From Dipylidium caninum (Eukaryota; Platyhelminthes; Cestoda; Cyclophyllidea; Dipylidiidae), in assembly GCA_017562135.1 (NCBI GenBank), contig QEYB01000128.1:62001-126000 (forward strand): DNA of 64,000 nt, read 5' to 3'. The translations under genes were made by a program, and so were the position numbers. Under the pieces are notes generated by a model. It was not told the origin of the DNA. It did not search any database and saw nothing but the letters and a program-made list of their open reading frames with translations. Below are positions 62,510 through 64,000 of this stretch, piece by piece (position 1 is the stretch's first letter; the number at the start of each line of letters is the position of its first letter).

Positions 62510-64000
62510 TTGTAGTAATAATCGAAATGTTTTGCAGGATCTTGAAAGCATTGCACTGTCCAAGTGCTCTTCTAAGTCAGGTGCGTACACGTAGCACGAG
62601 GATTCTGAAAGTGTTCGACGCCTATGCGCCATCCCTCATACTTTCCTTTTAGACTTGTTTACGCGTATGCACTTCAAATGTCTAAACCACAAACAACGGA
62701 TAGATTTGGGTCGCAACGTTGTTCGCTCGACTGTGGTCGAATCTGGCACCCCACATTCCATCTCATCACTGACCTAAATCTTAACTGCGAACTTCGCCTT
62801 ATCACATTAAGTGGATGTCTTCTCAAAAGAAATCACACAAAATCGGATTTACTGTTACTGATACAATCGAACGAAGCCAAAATCTTGACTATGTCAGTTG
62901 CCTCGACGCTAGGACAGGATACTCGGAGAACAACGTCATCTGTCTCTCTCCCAGAAAATTAACCTTCTTGGACTACATTTGTACGTTTTATGAGAACCTG
63001 GACCACAGATAACCCACACCTTTGCGTCTTATAGTGAGAGTCACCCTATCTTCCCACAGTTTTTAAATGATTTTTTGCTTTATTTGAAATAATAGATGAT
63101 GCTAGGGAGTATCGACCTCAACGAATTGTCGCCTTAGGTAGAAAATGCCACAACTCCAGTTTCGCTCTAGAAGCCCTGCGGCCGCCACAACTCATTAACA
63201 GGCCTTCCACTCGGAATACCATCAAAGCTCGATGACAATGTTTTATAACCACAGGACCATATCCGCTTTCGATTCAAGGCTCGTGACGTTATTAACTCTT
63301 TCTGATCTACGCCGCAAAATGTCTCAGGGTGTCCCTGTCTAATCACCGTCAGCATTCTACTCTTCACCGCCGTGGGTAGCGCCTCATGTTCGGAGGATTT
63401 GAGTTCATTAAATGCATACGTTTGTGTGGGAACAAAATTCAGCCTCCTCAGTTTCTTTTCGCCGAAGCGAGAGAGGAGAGTCATTGCTTTCGAAGATTGT
63501 CCAGATGTTGCGACATCTCTCACATACAGTGCATTCTATCAACAAATAACGACGCTTGGGGAGTAATAGTGGGGACCGAATCGACGGTTTGATCGGAGCT
63601 CTGGGAACGATCGACAGCCTAAAAGCCCAGCGGTAGTCTACAAAGGATCAAGGGGAACCGCGAAGAACGGCGTGCCTCCGCGGCCAATAGCAGTCCGACT
63701 CCTTTGCACACTCCTTCCGGTAGCGATCATCGTTAAGGATTGTGGACATCGGCGTGTGGCAAGCTCCACACGCAGAGCTGGTGAACATCCTTGAGGCTCA
63801 CAACGTTTGAGGGCACTTGCTTTGGCCTCAAATCCCCTACTTGTTTGGTAGTGCGAATCCTCTTGGGCTGTGGTGATGGCAAAGATCGTATTGTGGGCCC
63901 GTAGTGATGCTATTCATGAAGACTCGTCGATTTTTTTTATTAACAGCTTTTAAACTTCCCGTTGTAAGTTTCCAGCTCCGTATCTTTGTTACTATCTTTT
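62510..64000. other. Right end, unassigned
   Basis: If the DCAF4-like call is right, its later exons should lie here or beyond the window. Open frames exist on both strands (for example 62624-62962 plus, 63167-63523 minus) but none matches a family I recognise. Confidence 0.35.

Noticed and set aside
63167..63523. Open minus-strand frame of 118 codons at the right end
   Set aside because: No recognisable family; plus-strand frames over the same stretch are also open; could not be linked to UCHL5, which starts at 61934.

Overview
The window looks like flatworm nuclear DNA, most likely a tapeworm (cestode). The coding content is animal: an L-type voltage-gated calcium channel, MED17, CCT6, nicastrin, UCHL5, a GH31 alpha-glucosidase, an ACOT13-type thioesterase and an LRR/death-domain protein. 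Many introns are only 31-43 nt long with clean GT...AG borders, a known flatworm trait, while others run to kilobases. Base composition looks moderate rather than very AT-rich, which fits a tapeworm better than a schistosome. The species is not identified, and the cestode call is inference.

Layout, left to right. 1-3783: no supported exon; the calcium-channel C-terminus must continue to the left of the window. 3784-31105 (-): at least 32 exons of a four-domain Cav1-type channel alpha-1 subunit, from its N-terminus to the EF-hand-like region. 31588-32770 (+): ACOT13-like thioesterase, head-to-head with the channel. 32990-33515 (+): possible exons of an unknown gene. 34433-36305 (+): CCT6, seven exons with tiny introns. 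36526-39216 (-): intronless GAA-like GH31 glucosidase, tail-to-tail with CCT6 with apparently overlapping 3' UTRs. 40417-44013 (-): LRRD1-like protein. 44503-49412 (+): MED17, head-to-head with LRRD1. 49413-54548: 5 kb with no supported gene. 54549-55221 or beyond (-): unidentified multi-pass membrane protein. 55778-60707 (+): nicastrin. 60803-61934 (-): UCHL5/UCH37, tail-to-tail with nicastrin. 62267 onward (+): start of a probable DCAF4/WDR21-like gene, head-to-head with UCHL5.

These are mostly housekeeping or signalling genes and do not form one pathway. The arrangement is regular: four divergent pairs are separated by about 0.3-0.55 kb, suggesting shared promoters, and two convergent pairs lie tail to tail. 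The exon models are supported by arithmetic as well as similarity: spliced lengths of CCT6, MED17, ACOT13 and LRRD1 are exact multiples of three with all junction phases agreeing. Nicastrin, UCHL5 and the DCAF4-like start (about 56.3-62.4 kb) instead carry seven apparent single-base frame breaks, which points to consensus errors or recent decay in that stretch.

I found no virus, toxin, CRISPR, tRNA, rRNA or recognisable transposon. The most interesting items are a 29-nt frame-setting microexon in the channel's II-III linker, a degenerate beta-subunit binding site, altered dihydropyridine-site residues, and an in-window puzzle about frame breaks.
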